Origin: Holophagales bacterium
Lineage (GTDB): Bacteria > Acidobacteriota > Holophagae > Holophagales > Holophagaceae
DNA length: 14,275 bases
Assembly (NCBI GenBank): GCA_031256155.1
Contig: JAIRRD010000098.1
Span: forward strand, 1-14,275
Reading direction: 5' to 3'
Position 1 is the first letter of the stretch, and each line of letters starts with the position of its first letter. Positions 14,009 to 14,275 of this stretch are shown here, one piece after another. A program made the position numbers and the translations under genes. Below the pieces are notes generated by a model. That model was not told where the DNA came from. It did no database searches and saw only the letters and a program-made list of their open reading frames with translations.

Positions 14009-14275
14009 CTACTTGACAAACACCAGCGCCACGTCGCCTTCCACGCCGCCAAGTTTATGCAGCGGTGTACCGTTTTTCCAGATGGTCGGAATTCCGAGAC
14101 ACTCCTGGTTTTCCTCACGACCCCCAGCGTAGACGTCGCCGCCTGATACGCAGAGAGAAAGAACGTTGGCATACACGCTTCCGTCGGTCAGTGTCTGGAG
14201 TAGCTTGCCGTTCTTCCAGACGACCGGTTTGTTTTCATCGAGCCCCCCCGCATACAGGTCCTCGCCCGATACGAA
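14009..14275 (-). CDS. Tandem paralogue of the repeat protein, C-terminal end only
   Basis: An open frame of 88 codons enters from the right edge and stops at TAG (14009-14011). It begins FVSGEDLYAGG, then VVWKNGKLLQTLTDGS, CVSGGDVYAGG, IWKNG, and ends GDVALVFVK. These are two repeat units of the same type as the following gene, with the same closing motif; here the stop codon follows that motif directly, so it lacks the 122-residue C-terminal region of its neighbour. Because the start lies outside the window, no start-bounded reading frame reveals it. The other frame here that starts with an ATG (13972-14172) is a shadow. It is the upstream gene of a probable operon and has the same GC-rich composition. 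Confidence 0.88.
   Translation of the reverse strand, partial: FVSGEDLYAGGLDENKPVVWKNGKLLQTLTDGSVYANVLSLCVSGGDVYAGGREENQECLGIPTIWKNGTPLHKLGGVEGDVALVFVK

Noticed and set aside
13972..14172. Minus-strand 66-residue frame starting with an ATG at the right edge
   Set aside because: The other minus-strand frame reads repeat units matching the neighbouring gene, so this is out of frame with the real partial gene.

Overview
The window looks like chromosomal DNA of a Gram-negative, probably environmental and uncultured bacterium. No gene gives a firm phylum. The left ~11.7 kb has moderate GC (lines counted by hand run from about 37 to 52%). The right-hand ~2.4 kb (about 11843-14275) is clearly richer in GC (sampled lines 50-72%). 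No rRNA, tRNA, CRISPR array, transposase or phage gene was seen.

Left block, minus strand (1-3972): a large multi-pass membrane phosphatase of the RsbU/SpoIIE (PP2C) family with a PDZ-like domain and a GAF-like region, then a small three-helix membrane protein whose Shine-Dalgarno overlaps the phosphatase stop codon, then the N-terminal part of a secreted BNR/sortilin-like beta-propeller protein that runs off the left edge. Diverging from the phosphatase, only 18 bases away, is a plus-strand short-chain reductase with the Asp/Tyr/Lys catalytic set of pteridine reductases (FolM/PTR1 type).

Middle block (4705-10605): a 353-base repeat-rich intergenic stretch, then a minus-strand pair, a PilZ (c-di-GMP) protein with a degenerate receiver domain followed by CutC. 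Divergent from that pair is a plus-strand radical SAM protein with a B12-binding-like N-terminus and a TPR-like C-terminus. It converges, with a 32-base overlap, on a minus-strand pair: an exported monothiol thioredoxin-fold protein and a 12-helix transporter resembling the NTP/NDP (ADP/ATP) carrier/MFS group.

Right block (10606-14275): another repeat-rich intergenic stretch, a plus-strand TtcA-like tRNA thiolase, a third repeat-rich stretch, and two tandem minus-strand genes for secreted proteins built from repeated units of the form VSGxDVYxxG...WKNG. The upstream one is cut by the right edge and has no start codon in the window.

The most unusual feature is the intergenic DNA. All three longer gaps, plus the short divergent gap at 7017-7091, are filled with a small set of palindromic modules that recur in different combinations and orientations and mostly begin TATAG. 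One ~112-base composite occurs twice in inverted orientation 5.8 kb apart, one of its palindromes recurs alone between two divergent promoters, and other modules abut gene 3' ends. This fits a dispersed miniature element or REP-like family with TA-type ends, which I cannot assign to a known family from the sequence alone. Three genes without a usable Shine-Dalgarno have an extended -10-like TGCTATAA(A/T) 5-9 bases before the start codon, suggesting leaderless mRNAs.
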